Part shown: positions 38,641 through 46,776 of the stretch, in pieces
Position numbering within the stretch: the stretch's first letter is position 1
Layout of the letters: each line of letters starts with the position of its first letter
Source: Photorhabdus noenieputensis
GTDB lineage: Bacteria > Pseudomonadota > Gammaproteobacteria > Enterobacterales > Enterobacteriaceae
DNA length: 64,000 nt
Direction: 5' to 3'
NCBI RefSeq assembly: GCF_018448935.1
Contig: NZ_RCWC01000001.1
Span: forward strand, 248,001 to 312,000
Notes under the pieces: generated by a model
The model's database searches: none
The model's input: the letters and a program-made list of their open reading frames with translations, nothing else
Told to the model about the DNA's origin: nothing
Translations under genes and position numbers: made by a program

Positions 38641-39953
38641 AATCTGAAATCGGCCAGACCGTCCTCGTCAGTATCATTTCCTGAAGATATCTCATCCATA
38701 TCACTGGGTTTTTCTTCTGAGATAGCTACGTTGGTAATTAGCTGCGACCAGTGAATGTCCGGGTTTTGTTCCAGCACGGCGAGCATATCTAGAAATGCTT
38801 TAATCGTATTTCTCGGTGTGCGGAAATAGGCATCGCCGATGGTGTTGCTACAGTGGCGTAAAAATGCTGTCAGCGCATCGTCGGGAACCAGATAGTTATC
38901 CGTTTCACCGCTTGCATAAACGTGGCGAAGATTTTTCAACAGAATGTAGAGTTCCTCTGGCGTCAGGTTGGCTAAATGCAGAGAAGGGGATGAATAGTCA
39001 ATCACGCCTGCTCGTTGGGCAAAGCTGTTTTCCGCCAGCCGCGACTGGAGCGCTTCGTAGCTGTATAATCCTTTACGCGGATCAAATAGGAACTCCGGTG
39101 TGCCGCCAAGCAGAAAACCAATATGCTCTGCGGTTCCCTGAAGGCAATCATTCAGGATACGCAGTATCTGCTCATAGTTAGCGACCCGGGCCTGTGTGTT
39201 ATTGAGCTTGTACAGATTCACCATTTCATCCAGATTGACCAGCAGACCGGCATATCCGGCCTGGCGGACAAACAGGCTCATCAGCTTTAACGAATCGTAG
39301 AAAGAGGCGTCAGAAATAATAGTGCGTACGTTCAGATCGTTCCGTGCGTCGGTTTTTGTGGTGTATTCGCCTCGCAGCCAGCGAATAGCATTCGATTTTA
39401 AAACCTCATTATCCTGCTCATGACCCTGCCAGTAACACTCGATTACTTTAGCGAAATCATAACCGCCAACCATTTCGGACAGTGCGGTGAGTTTTTGATG
39501 AATAATGACAGGAACCGGTGTGTTTGTGCTTTCTGCTTCCTTTCGAGCTTTCGTAATAAAGCGCTCGACCACGCTTAGTAAAGCATTGCCATCCGGTTTA
39601 TTTCGGGTGGATAAATTTTTCATCAGTTCAGAGTAGAGGCTCCGCGCCTGCCCGCCTGAAGCATGGATACGGCGATCCGGGGACAAGTCGGCGCTTACCG
39701 TCACCAGCTTTTTTTCTAAAGCAATTGCTCGAACGACGCTTAAAAAGAATGTCTTACCTGAACCATATTCCCCGATAATCAGACGGAATCCTGCACTGCC
39801 ATTGGCGATGCGTTCGATATCCTGATACAACGCTTTTATCTCGTTGACCCGGCCAACCTGAATATGCTGAATACCTATTTTAGGTGTAACACCTGACTTC
39901 AGTGACTGAATAATAGCGTCTCTTTCTTTAAGACGGATGCGAATGCCAGACAT
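38637..39953 (-). CDS. sngB: DUF2791 P-loop ATPase, Shango SngB (BrxD-like)
   Basis: The product is 438 aa. Walker A is IGEYGSGKTFFLSVV near residue 60, and Walker B is GLLVNLDEMVNLY. Helical AAA-like C-terminal domains follow, with an acidic tail (EISSGNDTDEDGLADF). DUF2791 ATPases include BrxD of BREX types 2/6 and SngB. The gene is only 3 bp after the TerB fragment gene and is coupled to the helicase. It presumably loads or powers the helicase on phage DNA. Confidence 0.85.
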   Translation of the reverse strand: MSGIRIRLKERDAIIQSLKSGVTPKIGIQHIQVGRVNEIKALYQDIERIANGSAGFRLIIGEYGSGKTFFLSVVRAIALEKKLVTVSADLSPDRRIHASGGQARSLYSELMKNLSTRNKPDGNALLSVVERFITKARKEAESTNTPVPVIIHQKLTALSEMVGGYDFAKVIECYWQGHEQDNEVLKSNAIRWLRGEYTTKTDARNDLNVRTIISDASFYDSLKLMSLFVRQAGYAGLLVNLDEMVNLYKLNNTQARVANYEQILRILNDCLQGTAEHIGFLLGGTPEFLFDPRKGLYSYEALQSRLAENSFAQRAGVIDYSSPSLHLANLTPEELYILLKNLRHVYASGETDNYLVPDDALTAFLRHCSNTIGDAYFRTPRNTIKAFLDMLAVLEQNPDIHWSQLITNVAISEEKPSDMDEISSGNDTDEDGLADFRL

Positions 39954-39956
39954 AAA

Positions 39957-40637
39957 TTATCCTTTGAGTTCTTGTGCGATTTCCAGGTCAACGTAAATAT
40001 CATCATCGTCATCGAGAACCGGGGCGTCAACCAGTTCATATGACCAGTCATTAATGACTTCAATTGCGCCGCCCACCATCAGGTTAAATTGCTGGCATAG
40101 CTCGGCAACTTCGTTTCGCGTCCAGCGTTCTTTTTCCAGCAAACGTTGGTACAGCCGGTTATGCGCTTCATCAAGGCCAGTGGTCGAGTGTGTCGGAATG
40201 TCTACTGGTGGTACTTCTTCGGGATCATCTTCGGCAAAGATTGTGTTCAGCAACTGACGAACGTCTGTCGTGTCCGATTCATGGCGGGCAAGAACATTCT
40301 CATTGAGAGAAAATGTACTCTTCACACTTGATGTGACCTGCATGGTGGCCTGCGATGTTTTTTCTGCTGTTGACAGACGATGGATATCACTGGTAACGGT
40401 ACTGCTGTCCAGCCCAAGGCTGGAGTAAATTTTTTCCAGCTGTTTAATTTCTCCCGGATCAATTTTACCGTCGGCGCAGGCGACGTTGATAATAACGTTG
40501 CCGATAGCTGATTTCTCTTTATCGTTAAGCTGCTCGATTCTGGCTTTCAGGCCCGCCATACTGGCAGGCGTATTAAGTCGCCAGATCAGGTAAGCGTGCA
40601 GCGAGCGTTTTTCTGTTGGCGACAACGTGTTGCGCAA
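39957..40637 (-). pseudogene. TerB / TerB_C half of split SngA
   Basis: The product would be 226 aa from a TTG start at 40637. It contains the TerB helical core (SAIGNVIINVACADGKIDPGEIKQLEKIY, core motif ACADGKIDPGE), then a linker. The C-terminal TerB_C region is LLEKERWTRNEVAELCQQFN...IEVINDWSYELV. In intact relatives this continues directly from the TerB_N protein at LGAMVA. Here it overlaps that gene by 65 bp in another frame, and no ribosome binding site precedes the TTG. I read it as the second half of a frameshifted SngA, although coupled synthesis of two chains is possible. Confidence 0.6.
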
Positions 40638-42261
40638 CCATTGCGCCTAACCGGAGCGCCACAGAAACGGACATGAATTCTGTGGAAGGTGTGAAGAATT
40701 CACCGTGTCCTTCTGCAAATAAAACAATATTACCGTCTGGTCCCGGTTTGACATAGTGATAACGCATATCTGGTACTATGCCGTAACCTGCCCGCTGAGC
40801 GAAATTCTGCATCAACTCCGCTTCTTTTTTATTGATCTTGTCTGGCACTGACATATCCAGCCGGGCCCAGAAGCTTGCAACCGTTGCCAGTCCTGAATTT
40901 TCCAGAATCCTTTCGTTAGCCCAGCTTTTAAAACCAGCGAACATTTGTTCTGCATCTTTAGTAAGGATCTCATCGGGAAGGAGCATAATGGCGGCGACAT
41001 CGCTACGTGAGGTGTCCTTTTTACCAAGATAGCGGCTGTAGGCATCCAGAGCGTTGGTACAGGATTCCGCGATTTGTATCAGTTTTTTTACCGGAGCTCT
41101 TAATACACTGGGATCGGGTAGGTCAGGAAGCTCAATACGAATCCCCCGGAGCGTACTGTTTGCGGAGGCATAATCCAGTTTCAACCGGGTCTTGTTCGGT
41201 TTAACCACAAGACCCTCACCAAATTTTTTGACGTAGCGTTGTTTAAACAGGGCGGCAAATTCTTCTGCACAACGGCGCGCCGGAGTTCGTAGCGTATATT
41301 CGGTATAATATTTTACCCATGCCAGAGCCAGATCTGCTGAAATAGGCCCTCCCTGAGCAACAGTTGTGGCCAGATGAAACCGAAATAGCAGCGAGCTTCC
41401 CGAGGCAAAGTATTCGTTTTCATTTTGTATGAAGATGACATCAGGCCGGAGAAGCGACATTGTTTCTATTAATTGAGTCGAATAACGACGGAAGGAGTTA
41501 TTTGGCTGAAATATGGCCCTCAGGCGCGATACCTCTTCAAATAACGCTCTGAATTCATTATCAGAAATGGCTTCCTGCATCCCGTCAGCCAGTATGCGAC
41601 GCTCAAGACCGTAAAAATAGATAAAAACATAGCCTATGGGGCAGCTCGCATCGCTTCGGTCGCTTGCCAGCCAGTCAAGATAAGCACCGCGGCAGAGTGG
41701 AGATAGTGTTGAAAAGCTAGGCCAGTATCCCAGCGACTCATCTTCGTAATGTCTTGTTATGGACTGGATGGGCAATGCTTCGTTGACCAGAGAGGCATCT
41801 GAACCATCATTATAAAAATATCCATATTCTCTTGATGAATATGTTTTTAACTGTCCGCCAAAATAAAAATTACCGTTATTAATGACGATATTTTGAATGG
41901 TGATGCTTTCTCCCGGTTTGATCCACCGCGCTGGCGTCGTATTACGTCGGGCTGCGGTTTCTCGCGGCTGCTCGCAACTGGTACTGTATTCAACAGTTAT
42001 CCCATTAACGAGAGTGAAGGTTGCCAGTTCGTCATCGTCGGATGCTTGTGGATACCGAGAAGACATATTTGTCACATTATTGGCTGGTTTATTAGGAAAT
42101 TTTTGCTGGGATGAGTTATTTGATTTACTGATGTTTCTGCCGTTCGATCTGGTTGAAGTTGATTTTTTCTTTTTAGAATACAAAAGACAGATAACAACTA
42201 GTGTAATAAAAAATATCCAGAAGCTCATTCCTGCACCCATCATCGCGGATGACACTTCCAC
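40573..42261 (-). CDS. sngA: TerB_N domain protein, N-terminal half of Shango SngA
   Basis: The product is 562 aa. It has an N-terminal membrane anchor (MSFWIFFITLVVICLLY) and a disordered Ser/Asn/Lys linker. The TerB_N domain lies at residues about 150-300 (YGYFYNDGSDASLVNEAL, SPLCRGAYLDWLASDR, YGLERRI). The helical part reaches VALRLGAMVA near the end; past this point the sequence AQHVVANRKTLAARLPDLAT departs from the family. The rest of the TerB domain is found in the next frame downstream. The start is uncertain, with several Met codons. Anchoring would place the complex at the inner membrane. Confidence 0.7.
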   Translation of the reverse strand: MEVSSAMMGAGMSFWIFFITLVVICLLYSKKKKSTSTRSNGRNISKSNNSSQQKFPNKPANNVTNMSSRYPQASDDDELATFTLVNGITVEYSTSCEQPRETAARRNTTPARWIKPGESITIQNIVINNGNFYFGGQLKTYSSREYGYFYNDGSDASLVNEALPIQSITRHYEDESLGYWPSFSTLSPLCRGAYLDWLASDRSDASCPIGYVFIYFYGLERRILADGMQEAISDNEFRALFEEVSRLRAIFQPNNSFRRYSTQLIETMSLLRPDVIFIQNENEYFASGSSLLFRFHLATTVAQGGPISADLALAWVKYYTEYTLRTPARRCAEEFAALFKQRYVKKFGEGLVVKPNKTRLKLDYASANSTLRGIRIELPDLPDPSVLRAPVKKLIQIAESCTNALDAYSRYLGKKDTSRSDVAAIMLLPDEILTKDAEQMFAGFKSWANERILENSGLATVASFWARLDMSVPDKINKKEAELMQNFAQRAGYGIVPDMRYHYVKPGPDGNIVLFAEGHGEFFTPSTEFMSVSVALRLGAMVAQHVVANRKTLAARLPDLAT

Positions 42262-42551
42262 ATGTAGCTTTTTAATCGGGGGAAAGCGTCAGCATAAATT
42301 GAAAGACATTTAGCAGAATCATACCGTTTCGTCGTGGGAGTACAAGCAAGAACGCCACATTATCTAAAGAATGTTGATCACCTACTCTAAGGAATGCAGT
42401 ATAAATCGAATGGATTGAAACAGAAGTATTCTCCTGTGATTGGGTGAATATCATCCCATTTGTATGAGCTTTTTTACGCTATGACATAGGTTGATAACAC
42501 AGATGAGGGCCAGTCGGACAGGCAGCGTAAAGGCAATGGCTGGTTAAGTCG

Positions 42552-42568
42552 TGCTCCTAACGGGAGCA
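42552..42568 (+). promoter_or_regulatory. Hairpin covering the toxin ribosome binding site
   Basis: TGCTCC (42552-42557) pairs with GGAGCA (42563-42568). The Shine-Dalgarno GGGAG (42562-42566) is inside the 3' arm. The folded mRNA should be poorly translated until processed or opened, as in known type I toxin mRNAs. Confidence 0.65.
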
Positions 42569-42573
42569 AACGG

Positions 42574-42657
42574 GTGAAAGCATTTATTGACATTGCTATC
42601 ATCGTTCTCAAAGCGTTAATCGCGCTTTTAGAGCTGATCCGTGCATTTCTGAAATAG
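42574..42657 (+). CDS. DinQ-like type I membrane toxin (27 aa)
   Basis: GTG 42574 starts a 27-residue hydrophobic peptide ending at TAG 42655-42657. Its sequence, IDIAIIVLKALIALLELIR, is almost the same as the core of E. coli DinQ (IDKAIIVLGALIALLELIR). DinQ inserts in the inner membrane and lowers membrane potential; its mRNA is controlled by structure and by an antisense RNA (AgrB). GGGAG lies eight bases upstream, inside a hairpin, and a terminator follows. No LexA box or clear antisense promoter was recognised. Confidence 0.82.
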   Translation: MKAFIDIAIIVLKALIALLELIRAFLK

Positions 42658-42684
42658 ATAACGGAAACGTAGCTAAGGCCATCG

Positions 42685-42707
42685 AGGCCACCTCCCGGTG
42701 GCCTTTA
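42685..42707 (+). terminator. Terminator after DinQ-like gene
   Basis: AGGCCACC / GGTGGCCT with loop TCCC, then TT. The T-tract is short. Confidence 0.75.
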
Positions 42708-43127
42708 ACATTTACCGCCTTTGATAAAGCAAGTCATTTTTGTTTAAGTGACCTAATATACTGATCTAACAGCTTAAATTTGGTAATTCCTATTGGATTT
42801 GAATCCGTGTTTAAGTGATTATTGCTTCGGTAGTATGGGAGAATAGCCAACAGAATTAGTGTAGTTTATTGCAAGTCATACACATAATAACATTGGGGTG
42901 CCTTTTTAAATGCGATATCAATTAGTGCTACGGGGTCGTGTTCTGATGGTCTGAAATATAATTATCTCGCCCACAACATGCGGGCTTTTTTACACTTTCA
43001 TAGAGCTTGAATACAATTCTGATATTAAAGCATGGGCAGTGAGTGTAATAAAAAACTGATAATTCAGCGTGTTATATTAGTTTGGTGGTTTAAAAGTTGT
43101 CGTTACATTTTCGGATATAGAAATAAC
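42708..43127. other. Region of no recognisable gene
   Basis: Contains GCCCACAACATGCGGGC followed by TTTTTT (about 42970-42995), a weak terminator-like hairpin. No gene supported. Confidence 0.35.
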
Positions 43128-43370
43128 TTATGTGATATCAGGATTGTTTGGTAAATCATTTCGGACGGTTCGTTTGATAGGCTGCTTATTTTCATCAAAA
43201 TACCGACTGGGCCATCATATCTCAGCAGGTGTGACACCAATTTCCTGAGCAATCAGTAATTCCCCTTTAGGCCAGGAGTGAGTTAAAGCATTTGCTAATG
43301 TTGAAGAGCTTAAGCCGTGCTTTATGATAGAAATTAGAATAGAGCGCGGCTTTACAGGATACACAGAACT
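43128..43370 (-). pseudogene. Ner/Nlp-like regulator with in-frame TGA
   Basis: The minus strand encodes KPRSILISIIKHGLSSSTLA, then the family-typical WPKGELLIAQEIGVTPAEI, then TGA, then WPSRYFDENKQP to a stop at 43128. Phage Mu Ner and chromosomal Nlp/SfsB proteins have this exact layout with an uninterrupted E-I-W-P-S-R-Y. The stop looks like an inserted TGA triplet (ATATGATGG from ATATGG). The gene is therefore probably dead. Confidence 0.65.
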
Positions 43371-43417
43371 GAAATTATTTTCTCCTTTAGCATTAATGGC
43401 AAGGAGAAAGTGAAAGC

Positions 43418-43512
43418 TTAAAGTGTGCTTAACTCATTAATATGCGCCGGGTTACGTTCAAGCATCTTAAGTAGTTTCAATGATGAACCAGAAGGCAGAA
43501 GGAATGCGACGG
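43418..43512 (-). pseudogene. C-terminal remnant of XRE-type antitoxin/regulator
   Basis: Minus-strand frame LLPSGSSLKLLKMLERNPAH, then INELSTL and stop. The G-x-x-L-K-L-L-x-x-L-E-R-x-P ending is typical of HigA/NadS/MqsA-like helix-turn-helix proteins. No helix-turn-helix or toxin partner is present upstream. Confidence 0.5.
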
Positions 43513-43579
43513 TGCAGGTAGTGTCCATTGATGCCCATAAAATTAAAACCAGTGGACGCAAGGTGGACATTGGGCAAAC

Positions 43580-43607
43580 AAAAAGGGCTACACTTTAGTG
43601 TAACCCC
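43580..43607 (-). terminator. Terminator beyond ssrA 3' end fragment
   Basis: On the minus strand a stem GGGGTTACAC / GTGTAGCCC is followed by TTTTTGTTT, right after the ssrA tail at 43616. It is probably the native tmRNA terminator left at the far end of the island. Confidence 0.7.
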
Positions 43608-43615
43608 TTGATTTA

Positions 43616-43630
43616 TTTGGTGGAGCTGGC
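43616..43630 (-). other. Island attachment site copy (ssrA 3' end, distal)
   Basis: TTTGGTGGAGCTGGC. Its complement GCCAGCTCCACCA is the last 13 nt of tmRNA including CCA. The identical 15 bp recur at 52330-52344. Together they bracket an 8.7-kb island whose integrase lies next to the other copy. Confidence 0.75.
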
Positions 43631-43722
43631 TTGAAGCGACACCAAATACTAACTGTCTGATTCTTTGAGCAATGTAGCGGGAATCAATGTCACACCACTA
43701 TGTCACATGTCCAATACAAAAA

Positions 43723-44268
43723 TCAAGACATCGGCTTAATCACGTGGGTGCAATGGGGATGATCAGGAATTTTAGGCGTTTTGTCCCAGTTGCCATCCTC
43801 ATAAGAGGTAACTAATAATTTGAGTAGATGACTGACGTCATGAGAACGGCCTGCAAGAACTTGTGAGCACGGTGATGATGCTTGCTCCTGCGACGATGGG
43901 GGAACAAAGCATTCGTTGTGTCCCTTTGCTATCTCGATTTCTAATACGGCTTGGTTGTAGAACCGACTAAACTGTGTTCTGGTTAAACGTCCTGCCCAGC
44001 CACTAGCAAAGACTCTGTTATCCCCTGAATGGATTGATGTATAACGTGGAATACGAGCTTCAACAGCTCTAATCGCTTCATCTCAGCGCAATTCACCTTT
44101 TGTGAGCTGAGATAAAATTGCTCTGAACTCTTCTACCCTGCCTGCTCCTTCGGTCGCTTTGCCCGGAATCTTTTTACTGGCAATAAGAGATAACATTTTT
44201 TCTTGGAGTTCTTGGTTGTTGCCTAAAGCACTAGGTATTTCATTAAAATCAGAAGCATAAGTGATCAT
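43723..44268 (-). pseudogene. Hypothetical island gene broken by in-frame TGA
   Basis: The frame starts at ATG 44268 (ITYASDFNEIPSALGNNQELQ) and reaches ILSQLTKGELR, then TGA. It then continues without shift as DEAIRAVEARIPRYTSIHSG through to HCTHVIKPMS, stop at 43723. A CGA-to-TGA change would explain it. The full product would be about 181 aa. I do not recognise the family. Confidence 0.6.
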
Positions 44269-44313
44269 GTAGGATTCCTTGCTAAATTAATGAAAGTTAC
44301 AGAGTGTGGATGG

Positions 44314-44589
44314 TTATCCACGAGGGTTTTGGAGGTAATACTCGTTCAGACCATCGGTGTAACCTTGGTAATAGGCTACTCTTGGGCTTCTATGGCGAAC
44401 TTCAGCCGCTTGGCTTTTTAATATGGAGTCAATAGCCGTAGCAGCGCTAGGCTCTTGGTTTGATACCCCCGCCTGAAATCCCAGTTCGTATACACATCCG
44501 GCACATTTATGACGGAATGGATAGCTCTGATCCTCTGGAAGAGCGGCAAACATTGTGTCGTAGCGGTGTGGTGCTTGGCAGGTAGACAT
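44314..44589 (-). CDS. Hypothetical Cys-motif protein
   Basis: The product is 91 aa from ATG 44589 with GAGGT upstream. STCQAPHRYDTMFAALPED is followed by RHKCAGCVYELGFQAG, a C-x-x-C pair that could bind zinc. The C-terminal part is RVAYYQGYTDGLNEYYLQNP. It resembles small island-borne proteins of unknown function. It is transcribed with the broken gene downstream. Confidence 0.6.
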   Translation of the reverse strand: MSTCQAPHRYDTMFAALPEDQSYPFRHKCAGCVYELGFQAGVSNQEPSAATAIDSILKSQAAEVRHRSPRVAYYQGYTDGLNEYYLQNPRG

Positions 44590-44901
44590 GAAAAACCTCA
44601 TAGGCTAAAAACAGTACTCTTGATATGAGTATGGTTTCTTTTTCATTCAAGATGCTGCGGTTGTATCTCTCCTCTTCTTTTACAAAATGTGAGGCTAGTC
44701 ACTTTTAACAGATGATACTAATGTTGTTAGTTAATCATTTATTTTGCAAGCAACTTACTGTTGTTTAAGGTGAAAGGACTTGAGTAATACATCACTGGTG
44801 ATGGACTCTTGAAGCTCTGTTTCATGTTGTTTTTATGAGACAATATATGTAGCGTTTATACCCACATTATTCCAGAGTGTTGCTTTCTTAGGGAGAATGA
44901 G
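44590..44901. other. Divergent promoter region in the island
   Basis: 312 bp between divergent genes. AGGGAG lies ahead of 44902. No other feature recognised. Confidence 0.3.
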
Positions 44902-45555
44902 TTGAGTAGGACTGACGAGGAAATAAAGCAAGCAACTGCGATTTTCGCGGTTTACAAAGCGGAGATTGATAAGCGTGAACTATCAAACACCGACAATTAT
45001 GACAAAAATATTCTCACTTTGTCTTCAGCCGGGCTAGCTATATCGCTGACCTTACTAAAAGATATTGTCAGTAAGGAAGGGCCTACACTTGTGGCTTTTC
45101 TTTACTTGTCGTGGACTTTTTTTGGGCTTGCTATCCTATCAACCATTGCTAGTTTTCTCATTAGTAACAAGGCATTAACTAAACAGCTGTCTATAGCTGA
45201 ACGATATTATATTGATGGAGATCAAAATGCGTTCAGTGAAAAAAACAGCTGGGGAAAATTCACGTCGCTGTTGAACTGGCTTTCAGGTAGTTTCTTCATA
45301 TTGGCTATCATTTCGGTGATTGTATTCGGTTTAACTAATTTTTCTAAGAGGTTGGTAGTGGACATTGATAATTCAAAAAAATGCGTGGTAAGCGATCTTA
45401 ATGAAGAACAAGTAGTACCAAGAATGCAACAACTTCCTATTGATAAGGGGGCTGCAATTCCTGCTATGCCAAAAGTTCCAGCACCCAATCCCTCTCCGGT
45501 TAATCCCGTAGTTGCACCAAACTCACCAGCAACCCCCACGACGACAAAGCCGTGA
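44902..45555 (+). CDS. Island membrane protein with C-terminal P-x-M motifs
   Basis: The product is 217 aa from TTG 44902 (AGGGAG upstream). A cytoplasmic helix (EIKQATAIFAVYKAEIDKRE) is followed by membrane segments near residues 47-58, 66-92 and 128-152. The Pro-rich tail has VVPRMQQLPIDKGAAIPAMP. The transmembrane layout is loosely like SLATT-type effectors, but I cannot assign it. Its tail repeats match the two tiny proteins encoded immediately downstream (P-x-M spaced 14 residues), suggesting a three-gene functional unit. Function unknown. Confidence 0.65.
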   Translation: MSRTDEEIKQATAIFAVYKAEIDKRELSNTDNYDKNILTLSSAGLAISLTLLKDIVSKEGPTLVAFLYLSWTFFGLAILSTIASFLISNKALTKQLSIAERYYIDGDQNAFSEKNSWGKFTSLLNWLSGSFFILAIISVIVFGLTNFSKRLVVDIDNSKKCVVSDLNEEQVVPRMQQLPIDKGAAIPAMPKVPAPNPSPVNPVVAPNSPATPTTTKP

Positions 45556-45585
45556 TAACCAACATTAAACCTCTGGAGTTAAGTT

Positions 45586-45795
45586 ATGAGTGATAAAGAC
45601 AACACTAATTTGAACCTTGTAGTTAGCATGGAAGGACACAGCGTCCCAACAATGCAGCGTGTGTTTGTTGGCAATGGAGCTAGTGTTCCTGTTATGCAAG
45701 CTGTCCCTTCCACCGGGCAACAGTCTTCGTCATCAACTGGTCAAAATATCCCTCAAAATGATAATAGTTCTCAAAAGAATTCAACCTCTTCTTAA
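45586..45795 (+). CDS. Tiny protein with paired V-P-x-M-Q motifs (first copy)
   Basis: The product is 69 aa. After a short start come GHSVPTMQRVFVGNGASVPV, then MQAVP; the rest is a Ser/Gln/Asn-rich disordered tail. The two P-x-M-Q units are 14 residues apart, as in the membrane protein upstream. TGGAG precedes the ATG. Not assignable to a family I know. Confidence 0.65.
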   Translation: MSDKDNTNLNLVVSMEGHSVPTMQRVFVGNGASVPVMQAVPSTGQQSSSSTGQNIPQNDNSSQKNSTSS

Positions 45796-45819
45796 TATCA
45801 ATGCGTTAGAAGGAAAAGC

Positions 45820-46011
45820 ATGAGCAAGAGAATTAGTAATACAATTCGCATGGTTGTTGGAGATGGCGCTATCATGCCTAAGATGGTGAAAACACAGTCA
45901 GCGAATACTGAAAAACATGGTGCAACAATACCCAAGATGCAGCCAACACCAGCACAGAGTACGGGTACTTCGTCGAACGCTCAAAAGTCGTCAGGCGACG
46001 CTAAAAAATAG
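45820..46011 (+). CDS. Tiny protein with paired P-x-M motifs (second copy)
   Basis: The product is 63 aa. VVGDGAIMPKMVKTQ, then HGATIPKMQPTP, then a Ser/Thr/Lys-rich tail. It is a diverged sibling of the preceding gene, 24 bp downstream, with AGAAGGAA upstream of its ATG. Same inferred unit. Confidence 0.65.
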   Translation: MSKRISNTIRMVVGDGAIMPKMVKTQSANTEKHGATIPKMQPTPAQSTGTSSNAQKSSGDAKK

Positions 46012-46099
46012 CCATGCTATTTGGCTGTATGAATTACAGCAAGTTAATCGGACGTGAATTCAACTCCCGAACTGGAGCTGAATTCGCGTCATGTTATTG

Positions 46100-46438
46100 C
46101 TACTGCCAGTCGCAAGACCTCCAGTCGCCCTGATCCCACAGATAGAAGTGAATGGCGTTATCCTTGACCCATGTCCGAATTTTGGCTCTCACATCACCGT
46201 TACTGAACGTAAGCACGGCCCGCTCGCGGTCCTGTTGTTCAAATGATCTAAGGGCAAGTGTGCCGAAGCCTTGAACCTTGAAGTAGCCATCCTGCCAAGA
46301 ATTATTTATATGAAGTGTGCCTTTCACATTGCTTGGACAGCTCAGATCAATGACTTGGTCTTCCAACGATGATGCTGTGGCGAGACTGGATGCAGAGAGC
46401 AATAATGCAATTGTTAAAGCCTGTGTCGGTGTTCTCAT
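46100..46438 (-). CDS. Secreted small protein, paralogue A
   Basis: The product is 112 aa from ATG 46438 (AAGGAAA upstream). The signal peptide cleaves near LATA/SSLED. The mature protein has IDLSCPSNVKGTL, AVLTFSNGDVRAKI and HFYLWDQGDWRSCDW. Spacing of Cys, F-S-[ND], A-K-I, F-Y-L and the final W-x-x-C matches the neighbour at 46462-46776, so the two are paralogues. It is likely periplasmic with one disulfide. Function unknown. Confidence 0.7.
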   Translation of the reverse strand: MRTPTQALTIALLLSASSLATASSLEDQVIDLSCPSNVKGTLHINNSWQDGYFKVQGFGTLALRSFEQQDRERAVLTFSNGDVRAKIRTWVKDNAIHFYLWDQGDWRSCDWQ

Positions 46439-46461
46439 CGTATTTTCCTTAAAGTGGGCAG

Positions 46462-46776
46462 TTAGGGTATTTTTGTCGCGATACATGGAGCCCATCTACC
46501 ATCCGTGTCTCTGAGATAGAATGCTGGTTCGCTATACCTGATCTGTATTTTTGCTTCCGTATGAGCATCGGAGAAGACTAACGTTATCTGTTGGTCGGTT
46601 TCGTTTTCCGTGTGCTCAAATGGCAGTGTCATCACTCCCTCGGCAGTCAGTACGTCATCTTTAATCGTTGCATGAATGCCATTCGCACAACGGAGCCAGA
46701 CATTGATGGTCGGTGCTGCGAAGGTGTTCACGTTATAAAGTAAGGCCATCAGTAAGCACCCCTTTAGTCGCTGCAA
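46462..46776 (-). CDS. Secreted small protein, paralogue B
   Basis: The product is 104 aa from TTG 46776, which supplies a proper signal peptide (RLKGCLLMALLYNVNTFAA) and has GGAG upstream. ATG 46749 would destroy the signal. The mature part has VWLRCANGIHATI, ITLVFSDAHTEAKIQI and AFYLRDTDGRWAPC, colinear with paralogue A. It overlaps the recombinase gene end by 13 bp. Probably the same operon. Confidence 0.65.
   Translation of the reverse strand: MQRLKGCLLMALLYNVNTFAAPTINVWLRCANGIHATIKDDVLTAEGVMTLPFEHTENETDQQITLVFSDAHTEAKIQIRYSEPAFYLRDTDGRWAPCIATKIP

Noticed and set aside
36512-41204. Plus-strand frames inside the Shango operon
   Set aside because: They are complements of conserved helicase, ATPase and TerB coding sequence.
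42272-42454. 60-aa minus-strand frame upstream of sngA
   Set aside because: No ribosome binding site or recognisable sequence; it is more likely the operon leader.
42420-42551. LexA box controlling the DinQ-like gene
   Set aside because: No CTGT-N8-ACAG match could be found upstream, although E. coli dinQ has one.
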